In this document: one piece after another, positions 1-9,344 of the stretch | How the letters are laid out: each line of letters starts with the position of its first letter | How positions within the stretch are numbered: position 1 is the stretch's first letter | Source: Tamlana sp. 2_MG-2023 | GTDB taxonomy: Bacteria; Bacteroidota; Bacteroidia; Flavobacteriales; Flavobacteriaceae | Length of the DNA: 64,000 bases | NCBI RefSeq assembly: GCF_030548465.1 | Contig: NZ_JAUOSF010000001.1 | Coordinates: 186,001 to 250,000 of the forward strand | Reading direction: 5' to 3' | Notes under the pieces: model-generated | Told to the model about the DNA's origin: nothing | What the model saw: only the letters and a program-made list of their open reading frames with translations | The model's database searches: none | Made by a program: the position numbers and the translations under genes

Positions 1-1
1 T

Positions 2-58
2 GTATATTCTGCTTTTGAAGCATATCCCAGAATTGATAAAGAACTAAACGTTAGCTAA
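2..58 (+). CDS. C-terminal fragment of an upstream gene (partial)
   Basis: An open frame enters from the left edge in frame 2 and ends at TAA 56-58, giving 18 visible codons that end in KELNVS. It is followed after 43 bases by the first glycosyltransferase, so it is probably the tail of another polysaccharide-locus gene. Too little is visible to assign a function. The frame choice is inferred from the absence of stops and the sensible spacing only. Confidence 0.4.
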   Translation, partial: VYSAFEAYPRIDKELNVS

Positions 59-101
59 ATTCTCTAACAAGAAACAATAATTTAATTTACAAATATAGTA
101 A

Positions 102-1028
102 ATGAGTAGCCCTTTAATTTCCATAATTATCCCCTGTTATAATCAAGGAAAATATTTAAACGAGTCTTTACTTTCAGTTTATAATCAAACCTATCAAAAT
201 TGGGAATGTCTTATTATTAATGATGGTAGTACAGATGATTCAGAAAAGATTGCTCAAGAATGGGTTTATAAAGATGACAGGTTTAAATATTTTCATAAGA
301 AAAATGGAGGTGTAAGTTCCGCTAGGAATTTTGCAATAGAAAAAGTAAAAGGAAATTATATTCAATTTTTAGATGCAGATGATTTTTTAGACTCAAAAAA
401 GCTTGAATTATCATTGAATGCTCTTGAACTGTTACCTAATGATAATAAACAGCTTGTATTGTCAAATTTTAGAATGTTTTTGCTTAATACCAATAAAACA
501 ACCGGCCCCTATTGCTTTTTAAGAAAAGACCTTTTTACGTTTGAAAGTTTGCTGTATGAATGGAATGCCTCCTTCTCGATTCCTATACATTGTGCTATAT
601 TTGAAACTTCGTTATTTGATGAAATTCACTTTCCTACAAATTTAACAGCACAAGAAGATTGGATTGTGTGGGTTCAAATATTTAAATTGAATCCATTGGT
701 TTATTTTGTAGATAAACCACTAGCTTTGTATAGGAGAAACCCAGAAGGAAGAACAAAATCTCGCAGCTTACTTCCTGATCAAATGATAGCTTTTGATATG
801 TTTAAAACCATCTTAAATAAAGATGAATTTTATGGGCTTTCAAAAGTTTTGATCTCAAGATATTACGTCGAACAAAAGGCCTTAAAAGCAAGATTACAAA
901 TAGTAAAATCATCATACCCTTATCAAACAGGGTTAATGATAAAAAAAACACTGAAAATTTTAGGGTTGTTAAAAATCTCTAGAAAATTATTTCCGTTTTT
1001 TTTGAAATTCAAATCCAAAATAGAATAA
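102..1028 (+). CDS. GT2 family glycosyltransferase
   Basis: A 308-residue GT-A fold inverting glycosyltransferase, expected to add one sugar from a nucleotide donor to a lipid-linked saccharide at the inner face of the cytoplasmic membrane. The N-terminus carries the family start IIPCYNQ (about residues 9-15), NDGSTDD (40-46, nucleotide binding) and the metal-binding DADD (91-94). The basic, hydrophobic C-terminus (about 270-308) may sit against the membrane. It opens a long co-directional run of polysaccharide genes and the next gene starts 11 bases downstream. Donor and acceptor cannot be told from the sequence. Confidence 0.9.
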   Translation: MSSPLISIIIPCYNQGKYLNESLLSVYNQTYQNWECLIINDGSTDDSEKIAQEWVYKDDRFKYFHKKNGGVSSARNFAIEKVKGNYIQFLDADDFLDSKKLELSLNALELLPNDNKQLVLSNFRMFLLNTNKTTGPYCFLRKDLFTFESLLYEWNASFSIPIHCAIFETSLFDEIHFPTNLTAQEDWIVWVQIFKLNPLVYFVDKPLALYRRNPEGRTKSRSLLPDQMIAFDMFKTILNKDEFYGLSKVLISRYYVEQKALKARLQIVKSSYPYQTGLMIKKTLKILGLLKISRKLFPFFLKFKSKIE

Positions 1029-1039
1029 GCAAATAAAAT

Positions 1040-1933
1040 ATGCTCGCCATAGTCATACCTTATTATAAATATGCTTTTTTCGAATCGACTTTACTGTCGT
1101 TACAAAACCAGACGAATAAAGCCTTTACGGTGTACATAGGTGATGATGCTAGCTCAGAAAACCCTAAAAATCTACTAGAAAAATACAAGGGGAAGTTAGC
1201 TTATCAGTATAAACGATTCGATTCTAATTTAGGAGGTATATCACTTACCCAACAATGGGAACGTTGTTTAGAAATGGTACAAGGTGAAACTTGGGTGATG
1301 ATTTTAGGTGATGACGATACAATTAGTGATAATTTTGTTGAAGCTTTTTATAAGCATATAGACGAAATAAATCAATTAAAAATTAGTGTTATTAGATATG
1401 CATCTGTTGTAGTGAATACTAAAGGTGAACAGGTTTCTAAACAATACATTCATCCAAATTTAGAAACGGCTGTTGATTTTTTAAAGCGAAAATATAAAGG
1501 GGGAACTAGAAGTTCACTAAGTGAATATATTTTTAAAAAAGAGGTAGTGAATGCTATTAGGTTTAAAAATTTTCCCTTGGCTTGGTCTAGTGATACATTA
1601 GCAGTTGTTGAATTTTCAAGGGGTAAAAATATTTATAGCATTAACGAAGCGTTTATGTACTTTAGATTAAGTGATATAAATATTACCGGCCAGGTTGACT
1701 CACTTGATAAAAATGAAGCTTGGTTTAAATTTTATGTGTATTTGCTTGAGAATTATGGAAAGAAATACCCTGTTAATTTAGTCAATACTTTGTTTGAACG
1801 ACTTGAAAAAGTGCAGTGCAATAATAAAAAGACACCTGGACGGTGGTTAAAACTCATTGTTTTATATATTCGTTTTTCTAAATATCCTAGGTTTTTATCG
1901 TTATTTTCGAAGATTAAAAGAAGTATTGTATGA
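1040..1933 (+). CDS. GT2 family glycosyltransferase
   Basis: A 297-residue GT-A glycosyltransferase. The opening IVIPYYK, the GDDAS segment near residue 35 and the LGDDDT metal site near residue 93 are GT2 hallmarks. No membrane span is evident. Its last bases overlap the next gene in an ATGA stop/start arrangement (1930-1933), so the two are probably translationally coupled. It is less like the textbook GT2 core than the first gene (shorter spacing, PYYK rather than PxYN), which suggests a distinct sugar specificity, but none can be named. Confidence 0.85.
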   Translation: MLAIVIPYYKYAFFESTLLSLQNQTNKAFTVYIGDDASSENPKNLLEKYKGKLAYQYKRFDSNLGGISLTQQWERCLEMVQGETWVMILGDDDTISDNFVEAFYKHIDEINQLKISVIRYASVVVNTKGEQVSKQYIHPNLETAVDFLKRKYKGGTRSSLSEYIFKKEVVNAIRFKNFPLAWSSDTLAVVEFSRGKNIYSINEAFMYFRLSDINITGQVDSLDKNEAWFKFYVYLLENYGKKYPVNLVNTLFERLEKVQCNNKKTPGRWLKLIVLYIRFSKYPRFLSLFSKIKRSIV

Positions 1934-3132
1934 GGTTTTTAGTAATAGCACAAGACTTAAGAGTTAGTGGTACAAGTGCTGGAATAGTAACTAGATCCTT
2001 AATAGTAAAATTACGAATGGCCTACCCAGAAGCCATCATTGATGTTTGCTACATCATTCATAGAGACACAGAAGATGCTTTAGATTTATTGCCTGTTAAT
2101 AGTGTGAATAAGCATATTGTAAATAATATAAGACCATTTTATGTAACTTTCATCAACTGGTTTTACTGGAGGTTGTTTCATGTTTCTTTGAATGAGCGTT
2201 ATATCCAAAAGCAATATGGAAAATTTATTGCCTCAATAAATCATGATAGTTATGATCATATTTTAATAACAAGCTCTGGCACAGAACATGAATCTATTTT
2301 GGCTACTCATAATCTTCCTATTCTGAAACGCGCAACCTTAATTTTTCACGACCCCTACCCCTTAGCATGGTATGTTGGAGCAAATAAAACACCTTCAAAA
2401 TTAGATTTATTTCGCTTAAAGCAGGTGATGGAGGTCGTGGAACAATCTAAATCCTGTGCTAGTACAGCAAAATTTATGTCTCACGATTTACAGCATTTAT
2501 TTGCTTCTAAAAAAAAGTTTCATACGTTGCCGCATCAGTTTGACACTTCTGTTTTTGATATGTCAGATGAGAGTCAAGTAAGAAAAAAGCAAAAAAAAAT
2601 AAGTATTTCATACCATGGAGCATTGATGTATGGTAGAAATTTAATGAATTTACTGTTGGCTTATGAGTGTATAATACAAGAAAACTCGGAATATAAGGAG
2701 CTAACAGAATTCATTATAAGAGCCAAAGGTGACGGATTGAAAGATTTAAAATCAAGATTTAAAGGTGTTTCTAATATTCATATTTTAGAAACTATTGGTT
2801 TTTCAAATTCATCATATGAACAGGTTCATGAAAGTGATATCGTAATCATTTTAGAAAATGGTCCTTATTATTGTAATATTTTAGTCGGTAAATCTGCTTT
2901 CTTGGCTAATTATCATAAACCAGTTCTTTGTGTGTCACCAGAGAAGAGTGAATTGCGTAATATCATTACAGATGATAAATTTATTGCAGATATGAATGAT
3001 TTAGATGATTTGAAAGTCAAACTCCTAAATTTGATAAAAGATAGAATAAATTCAAATCAACCCGTAAATCCTTTTGGTGATTATTTTAGTGATGACAATT
3101 TTAAAAAAGCTTTAAATATTATGCTTTCATGA
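1930..3132 (+). CDS. GT-B (GT4-like) glycosyltransferase
   Basis: A 400-residue protein with a GT-B layout. The N-terminal Rossmann half begins MRFLVIAQDLRVSGTSAG. The C-terminal half opens at about residue 225 with ISYHGALMYGRN and continues through VHESDIVIILENG to a PVLCVSPEKSEL segment near residue 340, where GT4 enzymes bind the nucleotide sugar. The classical EX7E is not clear, so assignment to GT4 rather than another GT-B family is moderate. It overlaps both neighbours by 4 bases (ATGA), which indicates tight coupling within the polysaccharide operon. Confidence 0.75.
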   Translation: MRFLVIAQDLRVSGTSAGIVTRSLIVKLRMAYPEAIIDVCYIIHRDTEDALDLLPVNSVNKHIVNNIRPFYVTFINWFYWRLFHVSLNERYIQKQYGKFIASINHDSYDHILITSSGTEHESILATHNLPILKRATLIFHDPYPLAWYVGANKTPSKLDLFRLKQVMEVVEQSKSCASTAKFMSHDLQHLFASKKKFHTLPHQFDTSVFDMSDESQVRKKQKKISISYHGALMYGRNLMNLLLAYECIIQENSEYKELTEFIIRAKGDGLKDLKSRFKGVSNIHILETIGFSNSSYEQVHESDIVIILENGPYYCNILVGKSAFLANYHKPVLCVSPEKSELRNIITDDKFIADMNDLDDLKVKLLNLIKDRINSNQPVNPFGDYFSDDNFKKALNIMLS

Positions 3133-3890
3133 TAAAATATGTTTTTTGTATAAATACCGGCAGGTCAGGGTCTCATTATTTAGCAAATATTTTGAATTGT
3201 TGTAATAATGTAAGGGCTTACCATGAACCCCACCCAGTAATGAATGGCAAGCCAATGTTTGAATATTTAAAAGGGAATAAAAATCTTTTGTTGACTTTAC
3301 TTCATGAAAAAATAGAAGTAATACAAGAATCCGTTAATTACGGAGAGGTTTATTTTGAAACAAATCATGCTTTTATTAAAGGTTTTGCCTGGGAAATTGT
3401 GAATAGAGTTCCTCATTCTGAAATAGGTGTTATTTACTTAAAGAGAAATTTAGACGATATTGTAAAAAGCTTTCATAGAATAGACACCACGCCTCTAAAT
3501 TTTAACGGAAAAAATTGGATGTATACGCCTTTAATGGAAAAACCAGAAACAAGTCTGTCTTTAATATTTAAATTAGAATATAGAGTATTATTTTTTTTAA
3601 ATAGGTTGTTTAAAAGTAAATACAATAAAAAGATTTTTAAATTCGGAAAACCAAAATATTTTATAGAAAAAGAAATTAATTATTTAAAATGGTATGTTAA
3701 AGAAAGTGATTTGCAAGCAAGAAAGTTTAAAAATAAGTACCCGAAAATAAAATATTTTGAATTGGAAAATGATAATTTGAATGTTATTGAAACATATAAA
3801 ACTATGTTTGAGTTTTTTAACATTACATTCTCCCCTCAGGAAGGGTTTTATTCCCGTGTTGGTGTCACAACTAATTTAAAGGCAAACTAA
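3129..3890 (+). CDS. sulfotransferase-like protein (polysaccharide sulfation)
   Basis: A 253-residue cytosolic protein beginning with a beta strand and the loop GRSGSHYL (residues 11-18), which matches the 5'-phosphosulfate-binding (PSB) loop of PAPS-dependent sulfotransferases. A second motif, VIYLKRNLDDIVKSF near residue 105, resembles the 3'-phosphate-binding segment with its R and S. The family moves sulfate from PAPS onto a hydroxyl or amine. Surrounded by glycosyltransferases, it most likely sulfates a sugar of the repeat unit, which is an inference. The start overlaps the previous stop by 4 bases. A different P-loop nucleotide-binding role is possible. Confidence 0.75.
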   Translation: MIKYVFCINTGRSGSHYLANILNCCNNVRAYHEPHPVMNGKPMFEYLKGNKNLLLTLLHEKIEVIQESVNYGEVYFETNHAFIKGFAWEIVNRVPHSEIGVIYLKRNLDDIVKSFHRIDTTPLNFNGKNWMYTPLMEKPETSLSLIFKLEYRVLFFLNRLFKSKYNKKIFKFGKPKYFIEKEINYLKWYVKESDLQARKFKNKYPKIKYFELENDNLNVIETYKTMFEFFNITFSPQEGFYSRVGVTTNLKAN

Positions 3891-3903
3891 AGGTAGTAGT
3901 TTT

Positions 3904-4914
3904 ATGCGCATAGGATTAAATCCAAATAAAGACACTTCAATCAAGTCCTCTGGTTATCTTCACCAGGTAATTATTCCCGTTTATATACCAAATCATGAAG
4001 GTTATTTTAAAGATAGTTTTGAAGTTTTTAAATTATGTATTGAATCCCTGTTAAAAACTATTCATGGTAGAACTTTTATAACTATTGTAAATAATGGTAG
4101 CAGTCAGGTGGTTCAAGAGTATTTAGGGGCGTTATTTGATGCTAAAGTCATTCAAGAACTTATTCATACGGAAAACATAGGGAAATTAAATGCTATTTTA
4201 AAGGGCTTGGTAGGAAATAATATTGAATTAGTAACTATTTCAGATGCTGATGTTTTATTTCTACCAAATTGGCAGCAAGAAACAATTAAGGTTTTCAGTA
4301 AGGCGCCTAAAGCTGGTGTTGTTGGTCTGGTGCCTCAATTTAAAATGTTTGAAGCTCATTGTGGTAATGTCATTTATGATAATCTTTTTAATTCTAAATT
4401 AAAATTTTTACCAGTTAAAAACCCAAAAGGCTTAGAAATGTTCTATGATAGTATTGGCTGGAAAAGAAACTATAATCAAGATTATTTAAAATATAGTTTA
4501 GGATTGGAGTTAAGTAAAGGCTTAAGTGTATTGGTCGGTTCAGGACACTTTGTGGCAACTTATAAAAAAGATATGTTTTCAGAAATCACCTCTTATTTAG
4601 GTTTTAAATTAGGAGGAATTAGTGAAGCATACCTAGATAAAACTCCATTAGCTAAAGGGTATTGGCGTTTAACAACGCAAGACAACTTTGCTTATCACAT
4701 GGGTAACACGGTGGAAGATTGGATGGTAGTCCCGTATAAAAAAGAGCAGTTTGACGAGGATATTAATTCTAATTTTAGAACAAATAAAAAGTCAAATAAA
4801 ATTATGTTCTTTTTTAAAAATAGATTGTTCGTTAAATTTATTTCTATTCCTTTTTTTTATAAAATATTTTTAAAATGGAAGAGTCTGCCAAAAGAAATGA
4901 TAGATAGATACTAA
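3904..4914 (+). CDS. GT2-like glycosyltransferase
   Basis: A 336-residue GT-A protein. After a 20-residue leader comes VIIPVYIPNHEGY. The nucleotide-binding region contains TIVNNGSS (about 60-67), and a TISDADVLFLPNW metal-binding stretch lies near residue 115. The C-terminus is basic with a hydrophobic patch (FFFKNRLFVKFISIPFF) that may anchor it to the membrane. It lies 13 bases after the sulfotransferase-like gene and 4 bases before another GT2. Substrate unknown. Confidence 0.85.
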   Translation: MRIGLNPNKDTSIKSSGYLHQVIIPVYIPNHEGYFKDSFEVFKLCIESLLKTIHGRTFITIVNNGSSQVVQEYLGALFDAKVIQELIHTENIGKLNAILKGLVGNNIELVTISDADVLFLPNWQQETIKVFSKAPKAGVVGLVPQFKMFEAHCGNVIYDNLFNSKLKFLPVKNPKGLEMFYDSIGWKRNYNQDYLKYSLGLELSKGLSVLVGSGHFVATYKKDMFSEITSYLGFKLGGISEAYLDKTPLAKGYWRLTTQDNFAYHMGNTVEDWMVVPYKKEQFDEDINSNFRTNKKSNKIMFFFKNRLFVKFISIPFFYKIFLKWKSLPKEMIDRY

Positions 4915-4918
4915 GTAT

Positions 4919-5821
4919 ATGAACCTCCCAGATTTTTCCATCTTAATAACTACTAAAAACAGGCTTCCAGATTTAAAGGAAACCCTTAAGGGGTTAGCTG
5001 ATTTTATTGAAAACAGATATGTGGAGTTTATTATTTGCGATGATGGTTCTTCTGATGGGACTTCAGAATTTATAAAAAGTAATTATAAATCCATTCACTT
5101 AATTAAAAACAAAAAATCTAAAGGGCTTATTTTTAGTAGAAACCGACTGCTAAACCTGACTAGGGCCAAATACGCGATAACCTTAGATGATGACGCTCAT
5201 ATAGTGTCTAAAAATTCTTTGCAAAAAATAAAGAGTGTATTTGAATCTAATAAAAAATGTGCAGTAATTGCTTTTAGAATCTTTTGGGGAGAAATACTGC
5301 CTGATAACGTGAGTCATAAATTAGTAAATAAAAGGGTAAAAGGATTTGTTGGGTGCGGTCATGTTTGGCGTATGGCTGCCTGGAGAAGTATACCAAATTA
5401 TCCAGATTGGTTTGTTTTTTATGGCGAGGAAGAGTTTGCAAGTTTTCAATTATTTAAAAATAATTGGGAAGTCTGGTTTGTTCCAGATGTTTTAGTGCAT
5501 CATCGGGTAAATGTGAAAGCAAGAAAAAAACAAAAAGATTATACAGTTAGACTAAGACGTTCTTTAAGGTCGGGTTGGTATTTGTATATTTTGTTTTATC
5601 CTTTACAAGAAATCCCTAGAAAATTGGTTTATACCCTTTGGATGCAGTTGAAATTAAAAGTCTTTAAAGGGGATTTTAAAGCGTTGTTAGCTGTTTTACA
5701 GGCCTTGGGGGATGTTCTAGTTAATATGTTACAATTAACAAAAAGTGTAAATAGATTAACTCAAAACGAATATAAATTATATCAAAACATTGCTCAGACT
5801 AAAATATATTGGAAATCTTAG
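4919..5821 (+). CDS. GT2 family glycosyltransferase
   Basis: A 300-residue GT-A enzyme with ILITTKNR at the start, ICDDGSSDGT (about 39-48) and TLDDDAHI (about 88-95) as the metal site. The GEEEFASFQL segment near residue 168 fits the acidic catalytic region ([E/D]D-type) of GT2 proteins. It resembles rhamnosyltransferase-like members such as WbbL in layout, but that is only a family impression. Embedded in the polysaccharide operon, 4 bases after its upstream neighbour. Confidence 0.87.
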   Translation: MNLPDFSILITTKNRLPDLKETLKGLADFIENRYVEFIICDDGSSDGTSEFIKSNYKSIHLIKNKKSKGLIFSRNRLLNLTRAKYAITLDDDAHIVSKNSLQKIKSVFESNKKCAVIAFRIFWGEILPDNVSHKLVNKRVKGFVGCGHVWRMAAWRSIPNYPDWFVFYGEEEFASFQLFKNNWEVWFVPDVLVHHRVNVKARKKQKDYTVRLRRSLRSGWYLYILFYPLQEIPRKLVYTLWMQLKLKVFKGDFKALLAVLQALGDVLVNMLQLTKSVNRLTQNEYKLYQNIAQTKIYWKS

Positions 5822-5838
5822 GGCTTTAAATTATTCAG

Positions 5839-6699
5839 ATGAAAAAAACTAAAATTTCAGTTATTATTACATGTTTTAACTATTCGGAATATGTGACAGA
5901 TGCCTTAGAATCGGTTTCATTACAATCTTTAGAAGATTTTGAGTGCATTATTGTGGATGATGGAAGCACGGATAATTCTAAGGATGTAATTAATCAATGG
6001 ATAAAAAAGGATGCACGATTTATATATTATTATCAAGAAAATTCGGGTGTTAGTTCGGCAAGGAATAAAGCTATATCTCTTAGTCAAAGTAAGTATATTT
6101 TACCACTTGATGCAGATGATATGATAAGCGGCAATTATTTAGAAGAATGTTATAAGATTATTAGCTCGAATATAAATGTTAAAGTCGTATACGGAAGTTC
6201 ATATCTTTTAAATAAACCAAAAAAAAGTTGGAATTTAGGTGTTTATAATTATGAAAATTTACTATATCAGAATATGATTCATTGTTCAGCTGTATTTAAG
6301 AAGGACGATTGGAATGAAATTGGAGGATATGATATCAACCTGAAAAAGGGATTGGAGGACTGGGAGTTTTGGATTAATCTTTTAAAAAAAGGAGGAGATG
6401 TTGTAAAATTAGACAGCTGTCATTTTTTTTATAGAATAAAAGAATTTTCTTTAAACAGAACAGTTGTAAAGGACAATTACGGATATGATTCGAGGTTATA
6501 TATATTTAATAAGCATAAAAATAAATACAAAGCATTAAATGACTATGACTTGTGTTTTGAAAATTTTCATTTAAAAAATAAAATTAGAAATCCATTAATT
6601 TATTTGACAACTAAGAAATTATTTTTATTGCTTTTAGATTCAGCTTTATTAGATGTTTTTTCTTTGATTAGAAGAGTAAGGAGGAAGGTAAAAAGGTGA
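5839..6699 (+). CDS. GT2 family glycosyltransferase
   Basis: A 286-residue GT-A enzyme with the classical motifs VIITCFNY (about 8-15), IVDDGSTDNS (38-47), PLDADDMI (about 91-98) and a GLEDWEFWINL catalytic stretch near residue 175. It looks like a close relative of the gene at 102-1028, sharing the SGVSSARN segment, so the two may be products of an old duplication with different specificities. The start has no clear Shine-Dalgarno, as is usual in this phylum. Donor and acceptor unknown. Confidence 0.9.
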   Translation: MKKTKISVIITCFNYSEYVTDALESVSLQSLEDFECIIVDDGSTDNSKDVINQWIKKDARFIYYYQENSGVSSARNKAISLSQSKYILPLDADDMISGNYLEECYKIISSNINVKVVYGSSYLLNKPKKSWNLGVYNYENLLYQNMIHCSAVFKKDDWNEIGGYDINLKKGLEDWEFWINLLKKGGDVVKLDSCHFFYRIKEFSLNRTVVKDNYGYDSRLYIFNKHKNKYKALNDYDLCFENFHLKNKIRNPLIYLTTKKLFLLLLDSALLDVFSLIRRVRRKVKR

Positions 6700-6730
6700 G
6701 TCCTGTATAAAGTCGATTAAGAAATATTTT

Positions 6731-7615
6731 ATGATAATTTATTCTAGATTAGGTAACAAAGGGAACTTTGGTAATCAATTATTTCAAATAGCTTCAACCA
6801 TCAGTATAGCAACTAAAAATGGTCATGCGTTTGCTTTTCCAAAATGGAAGTACGCCTCTTGTTTTAAATTTGATTTCAACTTGTACGACCCACACAGAAA
6901 TTATCAAACTGTTAAAGAACAAGGCTATTATTATTCTGATATTGTAGTAAAAGATGGTAATTACGATTTAAATGGCTGGTTTCAATCTGAAAAATATTTT
7001 GATATCGAGGTTGTTAAAAACTGTCTTAAAATTCAACCTGAAATTATTAAGAAGGTAAAAGAGAAATACAACAAGGTATTATCAAAAAAGAATATTTTAA
7101 TTTCTGTTAGACGAGGTGATTTTGTAAACCATCCTTATTATTATCAATTAGATTATAAATACTACTTTCTAGGTATAACAAAGAACTTTAAGGATTGGAA
7201 AGAAAGAATATTGATTTTTACTAGCGATGATATTGCTTATTGTAAAAAACACTTTGATTTTTTGCCAAATGCAATATTTGTAGAAAATTCTACAGTGATA
7301 GAACAGCTTGCTCTGGGGAGTTTATGTGATGATTTTGTTATAAGTAATTCTACTTTTTCATGGTGGCTCGCTTGGTTAGGGGAGAAAGAAGAAAAGCGAG
7401 TTGTTAGGCCAGTTCAAAATTTTAGAGGTAAATTTAGGATACAGAACGATGATAAAGATTATTATCCTGAACGATGGGAGGTTTTTAATGCTGAAAAAGA
7501 AAAAATAAAATTAAAGTATTGGTCACTTATTTGTAAAGGAGAATTGGGTAAGACTCAAGACAGTATTAAATATTTTCAGAAGGTTTCAGTTAAAAAAACA
7601 AAAAAAAATAATTAA
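6731..7615 (+). CDS. GT11 alpha-1,2-fucosyltransferase-like protein
   Basis: A 294-residue member of the GT11 family (FutC/WbnK type), which transfers L-fucose from GDP-fucose in an alpha-1,2 linkage. Three family motifs are visible: GNFGNQLFQIA near the N-terminus (11-21), the donor-binding SVRRGDF (125-131; the usual HxRRGD has S in place of H), and the SNSTFSWWLAWLG motif at about 205-217. No membrane span, as expected for a cytosolic enzyme acting on lipid-linked precursors. Some GT11 members use galactose- or GalNAc-terminated acceptors; the acceptor here is not evident. It lies directly before the sialic acid genes. Confidence 0.88.
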   Translation: MIIYSRLGNKGNFGNQLFQIASTISIATKNGHAFAFPKWKYASCFKFDFNLYDPHRNYQTVKEQGYYYSDIVVKDGNYDLNGWFQSEKYFDIEVVKNCLKIQPEIIKKVKEKYNKVLSKKNILISVRRGDFVNHPYYYQLDYKYYFLGITKNFKDWKERILIFTSDDIAYCKKHFDFLPNAIFVENSTVIEQLALGSLCDDFVISNSTFSWWLAWLGEKEEKRVVRPVQNFRGKFRIQNDDKDYYPERWEVFNAEKEKIKLKYWSLICKGELGKTQDSIKYFQKVSVKKTKKNN

Positions 7616-7642
7616 AAAATTAATAGGAAGAAAATAATTAAA

Positions 7643-8308
7643 TTGAAAACTATAGCCATAATCCCAGCAAGAGGAAACTCCAAACGATTACCTCATAAAA
7701 ACATTAAATTATTGGGAGGTATTCCTTTGTTAGTTCATAGTATAAATTTTGCTAAACAACATGAATTTATAGATGCTGTTTATGTTTCTACAGATGATAA
7801 ACAAATAAAAGATATAGCTATTGATCATGGTGCTTTTGTTATCGATAGACCGGAACATTTAGCTGGAGATTTTGAGCCCACAGTTACAGCAATAAAACAC
7901 GTGTTAGAATCTATAGAAAGTGCTATTGAAAATGTGATTTTATTACAACCTACGAACCCCTTGCGTCCAAAAGATTTGTTGCGCATAGCTTTTCAACAAT
8001 TCAATGATAGAAACTGTGATAGTTTATTTACGGTATCTAGAAATTATCACAAATTTGGAAAGATTAAAAATGATGAATTCTTACCGTACAATTATAATGT
8101 AGGGCAACGTAGTCAAGATTTAGAGCCATTGTTTTTTGAAAATGGTTTGTTGTATATTACAAAATCAAAACACATATTTGAAAATATAATAATTACAAAA
8201 AATGCATACCCGCTAATCGTTAATCACCCTTTTGCATCTATTGATATTGATACGCAAATTGATTTTGATATGGCGGAGTTTATGCTTCAAAAATATAAAA
8301 ATGAGTAA
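7643..8308 (+). CDS. neuA: N-acylneuraminate cytidylyltransferase (CMP-sialic acid synthetase)
   Basis: Activates a nonulosonic acid by transferring CMP from CTP, giving CMP-sialic acid for the transferase. The 221-residue length and the CTP-binding motif [14 protein letters not shown] (7-20) define the family. QPTNPLRP (near 108) and the C-terminal [13 protein letters not shown] metal-binding stretch agree. The start is TTG at 7643, chosen because the conserved [10 protein letters not shown] begins immediately after it and no ATG fits. The last 8 bases overlap neuB. The same fold serves legionaminate and pseudaminate synthetases, but the neighbouring neuB and neuC favour N-acetylneuraminate. 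Confidence 0.9.
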   Translation: MKTIAIIPARGNSKRLPHKNIKLLGGIPLLVHSINFAKQHEFIDAVYVSTDDKQIKDIAIDHGAFVIDRPEHLAGDFEPTVTAIKHVLESIESAIENVILLQPTNPLRPKDLLRIAFQQFNDRNCDSLFTVSRNYHKFGKIKNDEFLPYNYNVGQRSQDLEPLFFENGLLYITKSKHIFENIIITKNAYPLIVNHPFASIDIDTQIDFDMAEFMLQKYKNE

Positions 8309-9344
8309 TCCATTTATAGAAATCGCTGGGCGTAAAATAGGTCAAGATTTTCCACCATTGGTTATAGCAGAAATAGGTATCAATCATGAAGGTTCCTTGC
8401 AAGTTGCTAAAGAAATGGTTGATGCTGCTCATAGAGCTGGTGTAGAGGTTATAAAACACCAAACTCACATTGTTGAAGATGAAATGAGTGCGGTAGCCAA
8501 ACAAGTGATTCCTGGGAATGCAGAAATTTCCATATATGAAATCATGGAACGCTGCGCTCTTAACGAATCCGATGAATTAGAACTTAAAAAGTATGTAGAA
8601 AGTAAAGGTATAATTTTTATTTCTACACCATTTTCACGTGCAGCAGCAGAACGCTTAGAGAAATTTGGGGTGTCTGCTTATAAAATTGGTTCTGGAGAAT
8701 GTAATAACTATCCGTTGTTAGAACATATTGCTCAATTTGGCAAGCCGGTCATCTTGAGTACTGGAATGAATACCATTGAAAGCGTAAAAAAAGCAGTAGC
8801 TATTTTTGATAAGTATAGTGTGCCTGTGGCACTTCTTCATACTACTAATCTTTATCCGACGCCAACGCATTTAGTACGTTTTGGAGCTATGTTGGAATTG
8901 CATAAGGCTTTTCCAGATAAAGTGTTTGGATTAAGTGATCATACCTTAAATAATAATGCCTGTCTAGGTGCCGTAGCTTTAGGAGCTTCTGTTTTAGAGC
9001 GCCATTTTACCGACCATATGCAACGTCAAGGGCCAGATATTATCTGTAGTATGGACGAAAGCGCTTGTAAAAACCTTATTGTAGATAGTCATGAAATGGC
9101 CTTAATGCGAGGAGGAACTAAACAACCGGCTAAAGAAGAGCAGGTTACTATCGATTTTGCTTTCGCAACGGTTTGTAGCATCTCAAATATTAAAAAAGGT
9201 GCTATTTTTACAAAAAACAATATTTGGGTAAAACGACCAGGTACAGGTGAAATTTTAGCAGAAAATTTTGAAAGTATTATAGGAAAAAAAGCAACTCGAA
9301 CTATAGAGAAAGATGAGCAATTAACATGGGAGGATATTGAATAA
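8301..9344 (+). CDS. neuB: N-acetylneuraminate synthase
   Basis: Condenses phosphoenolpyruvate with N-acetylmannosamine to make sialic acid. It has an N-terminal TIM barrel (AEIGINHEG 23-31, [12 protein letters not shown] 52-63, [11 protein letters not shown] near 130) and a C-terminal SAF/antifreeze-like domain (from about 285, with VKRPGTGEI). The run [12 protein letters not shown] plus PGNA.ISIYEIM is, from memory, very like Campylobacter jejuni NeuB1. I start it at ATG 8301 (347 residues): the longer frame from 8232 only adds 23 residues that overlap neuA and lack family similarity. It shares 8 bases with neuA and 8 with neuC. Confidence 0.92.
   Translation: MSNPFIEIAGRKIGQDFPPLVIAEIGINHEGSLQVAKEMVDAAHRAGVEVIKHQTHIVEDEMSAVAKQVIPGNAEISIYEIMERCALNESDELELKKYVESKGIIFISTPFSRAAAERLEKFGVSAYKIGSGECNNYPLLEHIAQFGKPVILSTGMNTIESVKKAVAIFDKYSVPVALLHTTNLYPTPTHLVRFGAMLELHKAFPDKVFGLSDHTLNNNACLGAVALGASVLERHFTDHMQRQGPDIICSMDESACKNLIVDSHEMALMRGGTKQPAKEEQVTIDFAFATVCSISNIKKGAIFTKNNIWVKRPGTGEILAENFESIIGKKATRTIEKDEQLTWEDIE

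Noticed and set aside
8232-8300. Longer neuB start
   Set aside because: The extra 23 residues overlap neuA, are not family-like, and ATG 8301 gives the standard length.
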